Shown in pieces: positions 44,727 through 54,623 of a stretch of DNA of 64,000 nucleotides. Made by a program: the position numbers and the translations under genes. Under the pieces are notes generated by a model. That model was not told the DNA's origin and ran no database searches. It saw nothing but the letters and a program-made list of their open reading frames with translations. How positions within the stretch are numbered: position 1 is the first letter of the stretch; each line of letters begins with the position of its first letter. This DNA comes from Acinetobacter sp. WCHAc010034 (lineage in GTDB: Bacteria > Pseudomonadota > Gammaproteobacteria > Pseudomonadales > Moraxellaceae): assembly GCF_001696615.3 (NCBI RefSeq), contig NZ_CP032279.1, forward strand, positions 1,240,001 to 1,304,000, read 5' to 3'.

Positions 44727-46361
44727 ATGACCCATTCCCCAAATCTGACGCCTGAAGCCGCCGCCGCTGCAAAGCCGTTTAGCCATTCTAAACTGGCCGC
44801 AGCCGCGCTCAGCTGCAGCCTGCTGTTGGGGATTCCAGCCTGCTCCACGCTGCCCAAGCAGGCGGCGCAGCCGGTGGAATATGCCTTCAGCACGCCGACT
44901 GAAGGCACGGCGCTGGCCAAAATTGTGCAGCCGCTGCGCGACGCCAACCCCGGCCTGACAGGCTTTCATGTGCTGTACGATCCGCTGGAAGCGCTGGCAG
45001 CGCGCCTGCAGCTGATCAACAAGGCGGAAAAATCCTTAGACCTGCAGTACTACATTTGGGACAATGACAAAATTGGCGCCATGGCGCTGCATGCCATTAT
45101 TCAGGCGGCGGACCGTGGGGTAAAAGTCCGCCTGCTGATAGACGACAACAACGCTAAGCAGATGGAAGGCATTTACCTTGCGCTGGACCAGCATGCCAAT
45201 ATTGAGGTCAAGCTCTACAACCCTTACCGTTTCCGGCATTACCGCCCTGTGGATATGGTGCTGGACCTGAAGCGCATCAACCGGCGCATGCACAACAAAA
45301 GCTTTATTGCCGACAACCAGATTGCCCTGATCGGCGGGCGCAACATGAGCAACCAGTACTACAACGTCAGCGACAATTACCAGTTTTCCGATGTTGATGT
45401 GATGCTGGCCGGCGCGGCATCCGATGAAATCATTCATTCCTTTGATGAATACTGGAATGATGACTACGCCTTTCCGGTCAGGCAGCTGGTCAATCCGCGC
45501 CATTATACCCTGCGCTTTGACGGCCTGAAGCAGCAGCTGCAGGAGCATAATCAGGAAGTCACCGTACAGAACTATTTAGACTTGGCCAACCGCTCGCATG
45601 CCTTTGACACATGGCTTAACAGCCGCATTCAGCTGGACTGGGTCAAAGCCGAAGTAGTCAAGGATTCGCCCAGTAAAATCAAAGCCAGAGCCAAAAAAGA
45701 AGAGCACCTCAACTTCCAGCTGCTGAAGCATCTGGAGCAGCCGGAGCAAAGCGTCGATATTGTATCGGCCTACTTTGTGCCGCAGAAGGACGGCGTCAAG
45801 CAGCTGAAAGAGCTGGCCGACAGCGGCGTGCAGGTCCGCGTGCTGACCAATTCATTTAAAGCCAATGACGTGCCGCTGGTGCATGCGTTTTACGGCAAAT
45901 ACCGGCAGGAGCTGCTGGAAAATGATGTGCAGCTGTATGAATTCCTGTTCAATCCGGATGCGGAAAACCTCAATATCAATACCAATGAGCTGGCCAGCAA
46001 GGCCAAAGTCAGCATGAAAGGCCTCAGCCGCTCCAGCCTGCATGCCAAGCTGATGGCTCTGGATGAAAAGCAGGTCTTTATCGGCTCATTCAACCTTGAC
46101 CCGCGTTCCGCCTACCTGAATACCGAAATCGGCGTGCTGCTGAACAGCCCGCCTTTGGCGCGCGCGGTGCATCACACCATGGATGAAAACCTCAGCAAAT
46201 ACGCCTACAAGCTGATGCTGGACGCCAATCAGCGCATAAACTGGAAAATTAAGCTGGATAACGGCAAAACCCGCATCTACCACAAAGAGCCTAAAATGAA
46301 ATGGTGGCAGCGGACTGGCATGAAAATGATCTCCTGGCTGCCGATTGAAGGCTTTATGTAA
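44727..46361 (+). CDS. Phospholipase-D family lipoprotein (ClsC/YmdC-like)
   Basis: A 544-residue protein with an unusually long N-terminal region (about 25 residues) before a lipoprotein signal ending in GIPACS. Two PLD motifs are present: HNKSFIADNQIALIGGRN and HAKLMALDEKQVFIGSFN, each supplying the His-Lys-Asp set. The family includes cardiolipin synthase C and periplasmic phosphodiesterases. Lipid anchoring suggests it acts on envelope phospholipids. Confidence 0.85.
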   Translation: MTHSPNLTPEAAAAAKPFSHSKLAAAALSCSLLLGIPACSTLPKQAAQPVEYAFSTPTEGTALAKIVQPLRDANPGLTGFHVLYDPLEALAARLQLINKAEKSLDLQYYIWDNDKIGAMALHAIIQAADRGVKVRLLIDDNNAKQMEGIYLALDQHANIEVKLYNPYRFRHYRPVDMVLDLKRINRRMHNKSFIADNQIALIGGRNMSNQYYNVSDNYQFSDVDVMLAGAASDEIIHSFDEYWNDDYAFPVRQLVNPRHYTLRFDGLKQQLQEHNQEVTVQNYLDLANRSHAFDTWLNSRIQLDWVKAEVVKDSPSKIKARAKKEEHLNFQLLKHLEQPEQSVDIVSAYFVPQKDGVKQLKELADSGVQVRVLTNSFKANDVPLVHAFYGKYRQELLENDVQLYEFLFNPDAENLNINTNELASKAKVSMKGLSRSSLHAKLMALDEKQVFIGSFNLDPRSAYLNTEIGVLLNSPPLARAVHHTMDENLSKYAYKLMLDANQRINWKIKLDNGKTRIYHKEPKMKWWQRTGMKMISWLPIEGFM

Positions 46362-46393
46362 GCCTTGATTTTTTCTGCCGATGAAAGCGGCGC

Positions 46394-47203
46394 TTAGGCC
46401 GAAGGCTTCAGCACCCGCTCATGCAGCTGGGCCAGGCCTTCGGTCATTTTCCGCTGCACTTCCTGCGTCAGGCTTTCCACCGTATGCCCGGCGGAATCAA
46501 TCGCCGGCAAGGCAATCAAATGCGCCGCGACATTCGGCATTTCCAGCACATTCTGCACATGCTTGGCAAAAGGGGTTTCGCCGATAAACGGCGCGACCAT
46601 GTCCAGCTCGCCCTGCTGGTTGACATAGCAGATCAGGCAGATCTGCACTGGGCGCTGCGCCTCAATGGCGGCGCCCAGCAGGCGCCCATGCACCTTCTTG
46701 ATCCGCGTGCCGTCAGAGGTGGTCGCCTCAGGGAAAAACAGAACCGGGCTGTCCTGCTTCAGAAACGCAGTCATCTGTTCACGGATTTTCACCGAATCGC
46801 CGGAACCGCGCTTAATGAATAAAGTGCCGCCACCTTTGGCCAGCTTGCCCAGCAGCGGCCAGTTTTCAATTTCAGCTTTGGCCAGAAAGAACACCCGCGC
46901 GCCGGAACCCAGCACCGCAACATCCAGCCATGAAATATGATTGCTGACCCACAGCGCCGGCTGGCGCGGAATGTCGCCGTGCACCTGCACCTCAATATTG
47001 AAGACTTTGCACAGCTTGCGGCAGAAATACTGCACATAGCGGGTATTGACCGGATTATTGGGGTCTTTATACAGCTGATGGCGGAAAACCAGATAAAAGC
47101 CTTCGGTTACAGCGCCAGCCGCCGCGGCGATCTTTTTCAGATACAGCGCAAATCTGGAGAAGCCTTTCAGGCTGGAAGATTTCGGTTTTGCAGGTTGATG
47201 CAT
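46394..47203 (-). CDS. 1-acyl-glycerol-3-phosphate acyltransferase (PlsC-like)
   Basis: Transfers an acyl group to lysophosphatidic acid or a related lysophospholipid. The acyltransferase motifs are NHISWLD, FFLAKAEIENWPLLG, FIKRG and FFPEATTSDGT. One hydrophobic segment near the N-terminus suggests membrane attachment. I prefer the start at 47203 (MHQPAKPKSSSLKGF) because the extra upstream 44 residues look non-native; no clear ribosome-binding site supports either, so the start is uncertain. Confidence 0.82.
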   Translation of the reverse strand: MHQPAKPKSSSLKGFSRFALYLKKIAAAAGAVTEGFYLVFRHQLYKDPNNPVNTRYVQYFCRKLCKVFNIEVQVHGDIPRQPALWVSNHISWLDVAVLGSGARVFFLAKAEIENWPLLGKLAKGGGTLFIKRGSGDSVKIREQMTAFLKQDSPVLFFPEATTSDGTRIKKVHGRLLGAAIEAQRPVQICLICYVNQQGELDMVAPFIGETPFAKHVQNVLEMPNVAAHLIALPAIDSAGHTVESLTQEVQRKMTEGLAQLHERVLKPSA

Positions 47204-47564
47204 AGGGTTATCGCTAATCACAAGACGTCTAATTTCCCGGCAGTTATTCTGCACCATACTATACTGAACTGCCGGATTTTGCATTGACCGCACCGGCCGA
47301 AGCGCATGCCAGCTTTTCCCATGCCCGGCCGCCATGGCCTTAACTGCTATTTCAGCCTTGTTTTGATTTGATTTTCACTCATCAGCAGCGGCCTAAGCCA
47401 TGCCGCTTCCGCGGCCGCCCTCCCGCCCTGAACGCGCCTTAAATCCAGCGCAGCCGGGCCGGCCCCGCGCAGCGGAGGCCTTCCCTGACAATTTAAAGCG
47501 CCGGCGCATCGTCAGGCTGCGCATTTTCGCCTAGAATAGAACTTTAGACAGGAGTTTTTGCCGC

Positions 47565-48896
47565 GTGGATCATTTAAATAAACAGCATGGCGGTGAACGG
47601 GTCATTTTAGTCAGCGTTGCAGTGCAAATGCTGGAAGACCTGGATGCCGAAGAATTTCACCTGCTGACGCAGTCTGCCGGAGCTGAAATTCTGCAGCATC
47701 TGCATGCGCAGCGCATCAAGCCGGATGCCAAGCTGTTTATCGGCTCCGGCAAAGCTGAAGAAATCGCCGCCTTAGCTGCGGAGCAGGAAGCCGACCTGGT
47801 CATTTTTGACCATGGCCTCAGCCCGGCTCAGGCGCGCAATTTAGAAAAAATCATCGGCTGCCGCGTGGTGGATCGCACGGAGCTGATTTTAGACATCTTC
47901 GCGCAACGCGCCCGCACCTATGAGGGCAAGCTGCAGGTTGAGCTGGCGCAGCTGCAGCATATGTCTTCGCGGCTGATCCGCAGCCACGGCACGCTGGACA
48001 GCCAGAAAGGCGGCATCGGCCTGCGCGGCCCCGGCGAAACCATGCTGGAAACCGACCGGCGCCTGCTGCGCATCCGCATGGGCCAGCTCAAGGCCAAAAT
48101 TGACAAAGTCAGGCAGACCCGCATGCAGGGCCGCCTGGCGCGCCAGAAAGCCGCTGTTCCGACTGTATCTTTAGTCGGCTACACCAATGCCGGAAAATCC
48201 ACCCTGTTCAATATTCTGGCCGGCAGCGACGTGTATGCCGCCGACCAGCTGTTCGCCACCCTTGACCCGACGCTGCGCCGCCTGACCTGGGACGGCATCG
48301 GCAATCTGGTTCTGGCCGATACCGTCGGCTTTGTGCGCAACCTATCGCATTCGCTGGTGGAATCCTTTAAAGCCACGCTGGAAGAAACCGCGGAAGCCAC
48401 GCTGCTGCTGCATGTGATTGATTCCAGCAGCCCGGACATGCTGGAGCAGATTGAAGCGGTAGAAAAGGTGCTGAAGGAAATCGGCGCGGATGTTCCAGTG
48501 CTGCGCGTTTACAATAAAATTGACCGCAGCGGCGAACAGGCCAAAATTGTCTACAAGGCCCCGCATCAGCCAGACCGCGTGTATGTGTCCGCGCACAGCC
48601 AGCAGGGGCTGGACCTGCTGCGCCAGGCCGTGCATGAATGCCTGATGGGCAATATTCAGAGTTTTGAGCTGCGCCTGAAGCCGGCCTACGGCAAGCTGCG
48701 CAATCAGCTGTATGAGCTGAATGTGATTCAATCCGAAAATTATGATGACCAGGGCAGCCTGCACCTGCATGTGATTATGGCGCCGCACAAGCTCGAGCAA
48801 CTGATCCGGCAGGCGCATCTGCCTTTGCAGGAAATTTTAGGTGAACGCGCCAGTCTATTCGAAAAACCGCTGGAAGAGTTTGAAATCAAGGACTAA
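47565..48896 (+). CDS. hflX: GTPase HflX
   Basis: A ribosome-associated GTPase that splits stalled or heat-damaged ribosomes. It starts with GTG after AGGAG. The 443-residue protein has the HflX N-terminal domain (FIGSGKAEEIA; IIGCRVVDRTELILDIFAQRA), the coiled linker with GGIGLRGPGE, and the G domain: G1 GYTNAGKST, G3 DTVGF, G4 NKID. Here it stands alone; the E. coli hfq-hflX neighbourhood is not present. Confidence 0.94.
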   Translation: MDHLNKQHGGERVILVSVAVQMLEDLDAEEFHLLTQSAGAEILQHLHAQRIKPDAKLFIGSGKAEEIAALAAEQEADLVIFDHGLSPAQARNLEKIIGCRVVDRTELILDIFAQRARTYEGKLQVELAQLQHMSSRLIRSHGTLDSQKGGIGLRGPGETMLETDRRLLRIRMGQLKAKIDKVRQTRMQGRLARQKAAVPTVSLVGYTNAGKSTLFNILAGSDVYAADQLFATLDPTLRRLTWDGIGNLVLADTVGFVRNLSHSLVESFKATLEETAEATLLLHVIDSSSPDMLEQIEAVEKVLKEIGADVPVLRVYNKIDRSGEQAKIVYKAPHQPDRVYVSAHSQQGLDLLRQAVHECLMGNIQSFELRLKPAYGKLRNQLYELNVIQSENYDDQGSLHLHVIMAPHKLEQLIRQAHLPLQEILGERASLFEKPLEEFEIKD

Positions 48897-48940
48897 ATCG
48901 GTTAAAACGTGATAGGTGAAATTTTAATGACAGATCAAAA

Positions 48941-49312
48941 ATGGACTGGATCAAGCGCATCGACTGGAAAGCATGGATAGGCACAGTTGCCCTGATTGTC
49001 GTGTTCCGTGAGGCCGCCGTATGGCTCATGGGGAAGTTCAGCCACCCTGAATTAGGCAATTTGGCCGGGCTGATCAGCCTGCTGATTGTGCTGTCGCTTT
49101 GGCGGAAATTCAGGAAAATCCCTGCCCGCTTAACCGACACCAACAATAAAATCATGAAGGAAAGCGCTTTTGCATTTTTGCCGATCAGCGCCGGCTCATT
49201 GCTGATGATGCTGCATCTGGGCGATGAAATTCCGATGTTTCTGGTGGTACTGTTTGTCAGCACCCTGATTCCGCTGTGGATTTACGCAAAAATGTCGAAA
49301 AAGTGGCTGTAG
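48941..49312 (+). CDS. lrgA: LrgA/CidA-family holin-like protein
   Basis: A 123-residue membrane protein with four hydrophobic segments and the family segment ESAFAFLPISAGSLLM. The CidA/LrgA family affects murein hydrolase export and lysis, and in some bacteria pyruvate uptake. The lrgB-like gene begins 10 bp later with GGAGAAAGG spanning the junction, so the two form one operon. The ATG here has a poor ribosome-binding site. Confidence 0.85.
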   Translation: MDWIKRIDWKAWIGTVALIVVFREAAVWLMGKFSHPELGNLAGLISLLIVLSLWRKFRKIPARLTDTNNKIMKESAFAFLPISAGSLLMMLHLGDEIPMFLVVLFVSTLIPLWIYAKMSKKWL

Positions 49313-49322
49313 GAGAAAGGAT

Positions 49323-49997
49323 ATGCTCGCAATATTTTACGGATTCTTCCTGACTCTGGCCGCCTATCTGCTGGCCAAGCCTGTGAATAAAAAACTGCCG
49401 CAGATTCCTGTGATTGTGATTGGCATGTTTTTTGTCATTGCCCTGCTGTACCTGTTCGGCATTCCTTATGAAAGCTACATGGCGCAGGTCAATCCGCTGT
49501 TCAATGACCTGCTCGGCTATGTCACCGTGGCCTTGGCCATTCCGCTGGCCGCCATGCGCTACGATGATCTGCCGCTGAAAGCCGTAGCGGGCATTTTAGT
49601 CTTTGCCAGCATCAGCGCGGTTGCGCTGCCGATGGGCCTCGCCTACCTGCTGCATCTGTCTGACCCGACCATCATGGCCTTCGCCACCCGCGCAGTGACC
49701 ACCCCGATCGCCATCAATATTGCAACGCTGCTGCATTCGCCGGTTCCTCTGGTGATTTTGATTGTGATTCTGTCCGGCGTCATCGGCGCAGCATTTTCGC
49801 CGCTGATTTTGCGCCACATCAATGACGAGCGCGCCTCCGGGCTGGCGCTGGGGCTGGCCGCGCATGCCATCGGCACGGCGCAGGCATGGCAGCGCGGCAG
49901 CGTAGCCGGGCGCTACGCCGCTTTCGGCATGGCGGTGAATGCGGTCTTTACCGCGGTCTGGCTGCCGTCATTTATCTTTTTGCTGCAGAAAATATGA
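49323..49997 (+). CDS. lrgB: LrgB/CidB-family membrane protein
   Basis: A 224-residue polytopic protein with the LrgB signature TTPIAINIATLLHSP and AHAIGTAQAWQRG. It works with the preceding LrgA-like protein at the inner membrane. A strong ribosome-binding site (AGGAGAAAGG) precedes the ATG. Confidence 0.88.
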   Translation: MLAIFYGFFLTLAAYLLAKPVNKKLPQIPVIVIGMFFVIALLYLFGIPYESYMAQVNPLFNDLLGYVTVALAIPLAAMRYDDLPLKAVAGILVFASISAVALPMGLAYLLHLSDPTIMAFATRAVTTPIAINIATLLHSPVPLVILIVILSGVIGAAFSPLILRHINDERASGLALGLAAHAIGTAQAWQRGSVAGRYAAFGMAVNAVFTAVWLPSFIFLLQKI

Positions 49998-50086
49998 CTG
50001 GGTAATCATTTTCAACTGATTGTTTTGGATAAAAAACAGGCTTATGATCTAGTTATGTTTTTTCATGCTAAAAAAGGAATGTTTTG

Positions 50087-50533
50087 ATGAGAAAATTTAA
50101 ACTGATTTCCGCACTGCTGATCAGCGGGCTGCCCTGTTTCGCATATGCCAATGATATTACCGGGCTGTGGAAAAATATTGACGATAAGACCGGCTCATCT
50201 AAAGCCGTGCTGGAAATCCGCCAAGAGCCGAATGGAACCTATACGGCCAAAATTATCAAAGTGACGCCGCGCCCCGGCTATACCCCGAAAGAAACCTGCG
50301 TCGACTGCCCTGCGCCCTACACCAATAAGCCGATTTTAGGCCTGGATGTGCTGACCGGGCTGAAAGCCAGCGGCAGCAGCAATTTCGTCAGCGGCAAGAT
50401 TCTTGATCCGCTGTCCGGAAAAATCTACAGCACCAAAGCCAAACTCAGCCCGAACGGCAACCGCATCACGCTGCGCGGCTATATCGGCGTTTCCGCGCTG
50501 GGCCGCAGCCAAACCTGGATCCGGCATGACTGA
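50087..50533 (+). CDS. DUF2147 secreted protein, copy 1
   Basis: A 148-residue protein starting at the ATG after AAAGGA. A signal peptide ends near AYA (about residue 20). The mature part is a DUF2147 beta-barrel: DITGLWKNIDD, VTPRPGYTP, the cysteine pair in CVDCPAPY, GLDVL and the ending ALGRSQTWIR. A periplasmic or surface role is likely; function unknown. It is the first of three adjacent paralogues separated by about 150 and 50 bp. Confidence 0.82.
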   Translation: MRKFKLISALLISGLPCFAYANDITGLWKNIDDKTGSSKAVLEIRQEPNGTYTAKIIKVTPRPGYTPKETCVDCPAPYTNKPILGLDVLTGLKASGSSNFVSGKILDPLSGKIYSTKAKLSPNGNRITLRGYIGVSALGRSQTWIRHD

Positions 50534-50678
50534 TGCCCGCATTGCTGCATAAAGCTGAAGCAGCGCAGTCTTTACGGCGCTTTATTGTTCAGGCCTGAGT
50601 TGTGCAATTGCTCAATCTTGCCTAACATAGGACAGATTCAAAGGTTGAATAGTGCATTAAAAAAAAGGAAAAGTTTAG

Positions 50679-51128
50679 ATGCAGAAAAAAATTATATGGG
50701 CATCACTTGCCGGCTTGCTTTCCGCCAATTCTGCTGTATTTTCCCAGGATCTTACCGGGACTTGGCAGCAGATTGATGACAAAACCGGATCACCGAAAGC
50801 AATTATTGACATCCGTAAGGAAAGCAACGGCACATTTACCGGAAAAATTGCAAAAATCACCCCGCGCCCCGGCTACACGCCGAAGGAAAAATGCATCAAC
50901 TGCCCCGCGCCTTATACCAATCAGCCGATTTTAGGCCTGGATGTATTTAAAAATTTAAAATTCGAGGGAGAAAACCGCTACGCGGACGGCCAGATTATTG
51001 ACCCGCTTTCCGGCAAAATATACAGCCTGAAAGGCAAGCAGTCCGCAAACGGCAAGCGCCTGCAGCTGAGGGGCTATGTCGGCATTTCCGCCATTGGGCG
51101 CACGCAGACCTGGATTCGCCAAGAATAA
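50679..51128 (+). CDS. DUF2147 secreted protein, copy 2
   Basis: A 149-residue paralogue of its neighbours with a signal peptide ending near VFS. It keeps DLTGTWQQIDDKTG, ITPRPGYTP, CINCPAPYTNQPILGLDV and GRTQTWIR. The strong AAAGGAAAAG before the start suggests good translation. More AT-rich than copy 1 in its first third. Confidence 0.82.
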   Translation: MQKKIIWASLAGLLSANSAVFSQDLTGTWQQIDDKTGSPKAIIDIRKESNGTFTGKIAKITPRPGYTPKEKCINCPAPYTNQPILGLDVFKNLKFEGENRYADGQIIDPLSGKIYSLKGKQSANGKRLQLRGYVGISAIGRTQTWIRQE

Positions 51129-51181
51129 GCCTGTGCGCCAACCGAAATTTAAAAATGTCTATACTCCATACAGGAAGATTC

Positions 51182-51631
51182 ATGAAGCGTAATTTAACAT
51201 TGGGCCTGCTGCTTGGCGCGGCGGTCAGCGGATCTGCGCTGGCGCAGGATTTAACCGGCACTTGGCAGCAAATTGACGATAAATCCGGCTCTCCAAAAGC
51301 GATTATTGAAATCAGCAAAGAAAGCAACGGCACCTATACCGGCCAGATTGTGAAAATTACCCCTCGTCCAGGCTATACGCCGCAGAAAACCTGCAATAAC
51401 TGCCCTGCGCCCTATACCAATCAGCCTATTTTAGGCATGGATATCCTCAAGGGCCTGAAGCATGTTGAAGGCACGGGCAATTATGAGCGCGGCCGGGTGA
51501 TTGATCCGCTGGCCGGCAAAGTCTACGATGCGAAAATGAAGCTGAACGCCTCAGGCAAGCGCTTGACGCTCAGGGCCTATATGGGCGTTTCGGCGCTGGG
51601 CCGCAGCCAGACCTGGATCCGCCTCGACTGA
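51182..51631 (+). CDS. DUF2147 secreted protein, copy 3
   Basis: A 149-residue paralogue. I start it at the ATG at 51182 after AGGAAG, which gives a clean signal peptide (MKRNLTLGLLLGAAVSGSALA). The core is DLTGTWQQIDDKSGSPKAII with CNNCPAPYTNQPILGMD, closest to copy 2. A strong terminator follows. Confidence 0.83.
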   Translation: MKRNLTLGLLLGAAVSGSALAQDLTGTWQQIDDKSGSPKAIIEISKESNGTYTGQIVKITPRPGYTPQKTCNNCPAPYTNQPILGMDILKGLKHVEGTGNYERGRVIDPLAGKVYDAKMKLNASGKRLTLRAYMGVSALGRSQTWIRLD

Positions 51632-51670
51632 TTCTGCAGTCCAGCCCTGAAACAGGCTGGCATGCATTTC

Positions 51671-51712
51671 AAGCCAATGCCCGGTGAAACTCACCGGGCG
51701 TTGGCTTTTTTA
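51671..51712 (+). terminator. Strong terminator after the DUF2147 cluster
   Basis: 17-nt arms (51671-51687 and 51691-51707) pair with one mismatch around AAC and are followed by T residues. Confidence 0.9.
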
Positions 51713-51783
51713 AAACCCGGCTACCTGATGTGCTGCGCGCAAGCGCAAGGCGGGATTGTCAAAACTGACAGGCCGGACAAGGC

Positions 51784-52632
51784 TTAAAACAGCGGATTGT
51801 CCGCCTTAAACAGCGCCTGATCTTCCAGGCGGTAGGCAACCAGCTGATTGCCCCAGACGCAGCCGCCGTCAACATTCTGAATGCAGTCCGTAATGGTCTT
51901 GCCCTGCAGGGCTGCCCAATGGCCAAACACAATGCGGTGCGTCCGCGCAGCCTGCGAGTCAAACTCAAACCACGGCTGGAAGCCTTCCGGCATCGGCTCA
52001 TCCAAAGCGTCTTTAAAGCTGAATTCCAGACGGCCCTGCGCATCGGTCAGGCGCATGCGGGTCAGGTAATTGGTGATGCAGCGCAGGCGCGCATTGCCGG
52101 ATAAGTCATCCGACCACAAATCCGGCTGGGCGCCGTACATCTCCTGCAGGAATGCATCCATCACGGCGAAATCTTCATGCCCGATCACCGCTTCAACTTC
52201 CCGGGCCAAAGCCGCGGCCTGTTCGGCTGACCAAATGCCTGGAATCCCGGCATGGGTCAAAATGGTATGCTCATTCGGGAACAGGCACAAAGGCTGCCGG
52301 CGCAGCCAGTCAATCAAGTCATCGCTGTCAATCGCGTCAATCACATCGCGGGTGCGGTCTTTTTCCTTAACCGCTTTCAGGCCGCGCGCGCCCGCCAGCA
52401 AGGTCAGGTCATGATTGCCCAAAACAGTGGCAGCTGCGCCGCGCTCAACCAGTTTCTTGACAAAGCGCAAGGTGCCGACCGAATTTTCTCCGCGCGCCAC
52501 CAGATCGCCGGCGAACCAGATGAAATCCTGATCCGGATCAAATTTGATTTCCTTCAGCAGCGCTTTCAGCGCTTCAAAACAGCCCTGCACATCGCCGATG
52601 ACGTAGTTGTACCTGACAACCGGGCACGTCAT
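51784..52632 (-). CDS. apaH: Symmetrical bis(5'-nucleosyl)-tetraphosphatase
   Basis: Hydrolyses diadenosine tetraphosphate to two ADP. The 282-residue protein has the metallophosphatase motifs IGDVQGC, FAGDLVARGENS, LGNHD and LTHAGI, all as in ApaH. Its ATG directly follows the rsmA stop codon without a gap, so translation is coupled. The string pdxA-rsmA-apaH resembles the E. coli operon, but without apaG. Confidence 0.93.
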   Translation of the reverse strand: MTCPVVRYNYVIGDVQGCFEALKALLKEIKFDPDQDFIWFAGDLVARGENSVGTLRFVKKLVERGAAATVLGNHDLTLLAGARGLKAVKEKDRTRDVIDAIDSDDLIDWLRRQPLCLFPNEHTILTHAGIPGIWSAEQAAALAREVEAVIGHEDFAVMDAFLQEMYGAQPDLWSDDLSGNARLRCITNYLTRMRLTDAQGRLEFSFKDALDEPMPEGFQPWFEFDSQAARTHRIVFGHWAALQGKTITDCIQNVDGGCVWGNQLVAYRLEDQALFKADNPLF

Positions 52633-53448
52633 TTAAACACCCGCCATTTGATCAGACAAGGCCACAAAGTCGGCCAGTGACAGCGTTTCAGGACGCGCCA
52701 TCGGGTCAACGCCGGCATGTTCAAAGCCGCCTTCGGCCAGCATGCCTTTCAGGCTGTTGCGCAAGGTTTTGCGGCGCTGGGTAAACACATGCGACACCAG
52801 GCGCGCCAGGGCTTTTTCATTTTTCGCCACAATCGGCTTCACCGCATAAGGCTCCAGGCGGAATACCGCGGAGGTCACTTTCGGCGGCGGATTGAATGAG
52901 CCCGGCGGCACTTCAAACAGGAAGGTCGGCTTGCAGTAGTACTGAATCATCACCGACAGGCGGCCATATTCCTTGCTGTTTGGCGATGCAGTAATGCGGT
53001 CTACCACTTCTTTCTGCAGCATGAAGTGCATGTCTTTGACTTTGTCGCCGAATTCCAAGAGATGAAACAGCAGCGGGGTCGAAATATTGTAAGGCAGGTT
53101 GCCGACCACGCGCAGCGGGCGGCCTTCCTGGAACAATTCAGTAAAATCGTACTTCAGCGCGTCGGTTTCCACAATGGTCAGGCGCTCAGGATGCGGCACG
53201 CGGCCCGGCAGGCCGGCAGCCAGATCGCGGTCCAGCTCGACCACCGTCAGGGCATCGCATTCGCCGATTAAAGGCGAAGTTAGCGCAGCCAGGCCGGGGC
53301 CGATTTCCACAACATTGTCGCCCGCGCGCGGATTGACTGAACGGACAATTTTGGCAATTACACGCTGGTCATGCAAAAAGTTTTGACCAAAACGCTTGCG
53401 CGTATGATGCCCTTCATCTTTTGGGTTTAAGGCATTAATTTGATACAT
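52633..53448 (-). CDS. rsmA: 16S rRNA dimethyladenosine transferase (KsgA/RsmA)
   Basis: Dimethylates two adjacent adenosines near the 3' end of 16S rRNA during small-subunit maturation. The start is the ATG at 53448 (MYQINALNPKDEG) after GGAAA. The 271-residue protein has RFGQNFL, the SAM motif EIGPGLAALT, VVELDRDL and the catalytic NLPYNIS. The C-terminal helical domain contains VFTQRRKTLRNSL. It lies between pdxA and apaH. Confidence 0.95.
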   Translation of the reverse strand: MYQINALNPKDEGHHTRKRFGQNFLHDQRVIAKIVRSVNPRAGDNVVEIGPGLAALTSPLIGECDALTVVELDRDLAAGLPGRVPHPERLTIVETDALKYDFTELFQEGRPLRVVGNLPYNISTPLLFHLLEFGDKVKDMHFMLQKEVVDRITASPNSKEYGRLSVMIQYYCKPTFLFEVPPGSFNPPPKVTSAVFRLEPYAVKPIVAKNEKALARLVSHVFTQRRKTLRNSLKGMLAEGGFEHAGVDPMARPETLSLADFVALSDQMAGV

Positions 53449-53467
53449 AAAAAATTTCCAACGTGAA

Positions 53468-54436
53468 TTAAGTGCGGGCAAGGTCAAGCGCCAGGTCAAC
53501 AGCAGCGTGCAGGCTTGAACTTTGAGCCAGTCCAGTGCCGGCAAGGGAGAGCGCTGTGCCGTGGTCGACAGAAGTGCGGATAAACGGCAAGCCTAAAGTA
53601 ATATTAACGGCTTCACCAAACCCTTGAGATTTTAGCACAGGTAGGCCCTGATCGTGATACATCGCCAGAACGGCATCGGCATCTTTCAGGTTTTCAGGGG
53701 TAAAAAGCGTATCCGCCGGCAGGCTGAGGCTCATATTGACCCCTTGCGCGCGGTAAGTTTCCAGCACCGGGTTGATCACCTCAATCTCTTCGCGGCCCAG
53801 ATAGCCGCCTTCACCGGCATGCGGATTCAGCCCGCAGACAAGAATATGCGGATGCTGCTTTTTAAATTTGCTTTTCAGATCATGAATTAAAATATCAATC
53901 ACCTGATGCAGGCGCTCTGCGGTAATGGCATCGGCCACTTCACGCAAAGGCAGATGCGTCGTCGCCAAAGCCACGCGCAGGGTTTTGGTCGCCAGCATCA
54001 TCACGACCCGCGGCACGCCGGCAAATTCCTGATAGTATTCGGTATGCCCGCTGAAATGAATGCCAGCATCGTTCATCACCGATTTCTGCACAGGCGCCGT
54101 TGCGACGCCCACGCTTTTCCCGGACAGGGCATAATCTGCCGAACGCCGCAGCTGCTCCAGCACATAGGCGGCGTTTCCGGCATCCAGCTGCCCCAAAACG
54201 ACGTCATTGCTCAGCGCCACATGCTCAACATAAATCCGCCCTTTGCCTGCCGGCGCGGCCTGCCCGGCATAGTCAAGCAGCGCAATATCCAAGCCTAAAA
54301 TTTCTGCGCGCTTCTGCAGCATGGCCTTATCCGCCAAAACCACAACCGGGCGCTGATCCGCGCGGCTGGCCAGACTCAGGCAAATATCAGGGCCTATACC
54401 GGCAGGCTCACCGCTGGTGACATATAAAGGAAGCAT
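53468..54436 (-). CDS. pdxA: 4-hydroxythreonine-4-phosphate dehydrogenase
   Basis: An NAD-dependent step of pyridoxal phosphate synthesis. The 322-residue protein begins LYVTSGEPAGIGPDI and has the metal-binding His in HFSGHTEY, the CGLNPHAGEGG motif and MYHDQGLPVLK near the C-terminus, all standard for PdxA. It is the first gene of the pdxA-rsmA-apaH string. Confidence 0.95.
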   Translation of the reverse strand: MLPLYVTSGEPAGIGPDICLSLASRADQRPVVVLADKAMLQKRAEILGLDIALLDYAGQAAPAGKGRIYVEHVALSNDVVLGQLDAGNAAYVLEQLRRSADYALSGKSVGVATAPVQKSVMNDAGIHFSGHTEYYQEFAGVPRVVMMLATKTLRVALATTHLPLREVADAITAERLHQVIDILIHDLKSKFKKQHPHILVCGLNPHAGEGGYLGREEIEVINPVLETYRAQGVNMSLSLPADTLFTPENLKDADAVLAMYHDQGLPVLKSQGFGEAVNITLGLPFIRTSVDHGTALSLAGTGLAQSSSLHAAVDLALDLART

Positions 54437-54623
54437 GGCTGACCTATTCAGACTGATTTCGGTGCGGCTATTTTACTGAATCTGTCCAGTAAATGCCGTT
54501 GATTTTTATCTTTCCTGCTGGCGGAAGCTGTTCAGCAGAATGCGGACGCCGGCTGAGCGGAAAGCGGATTCAGCGCAGCCGGATACGGATTTAAAGCCAT
54601 TCATTTAGATTATTTTTGCCACA

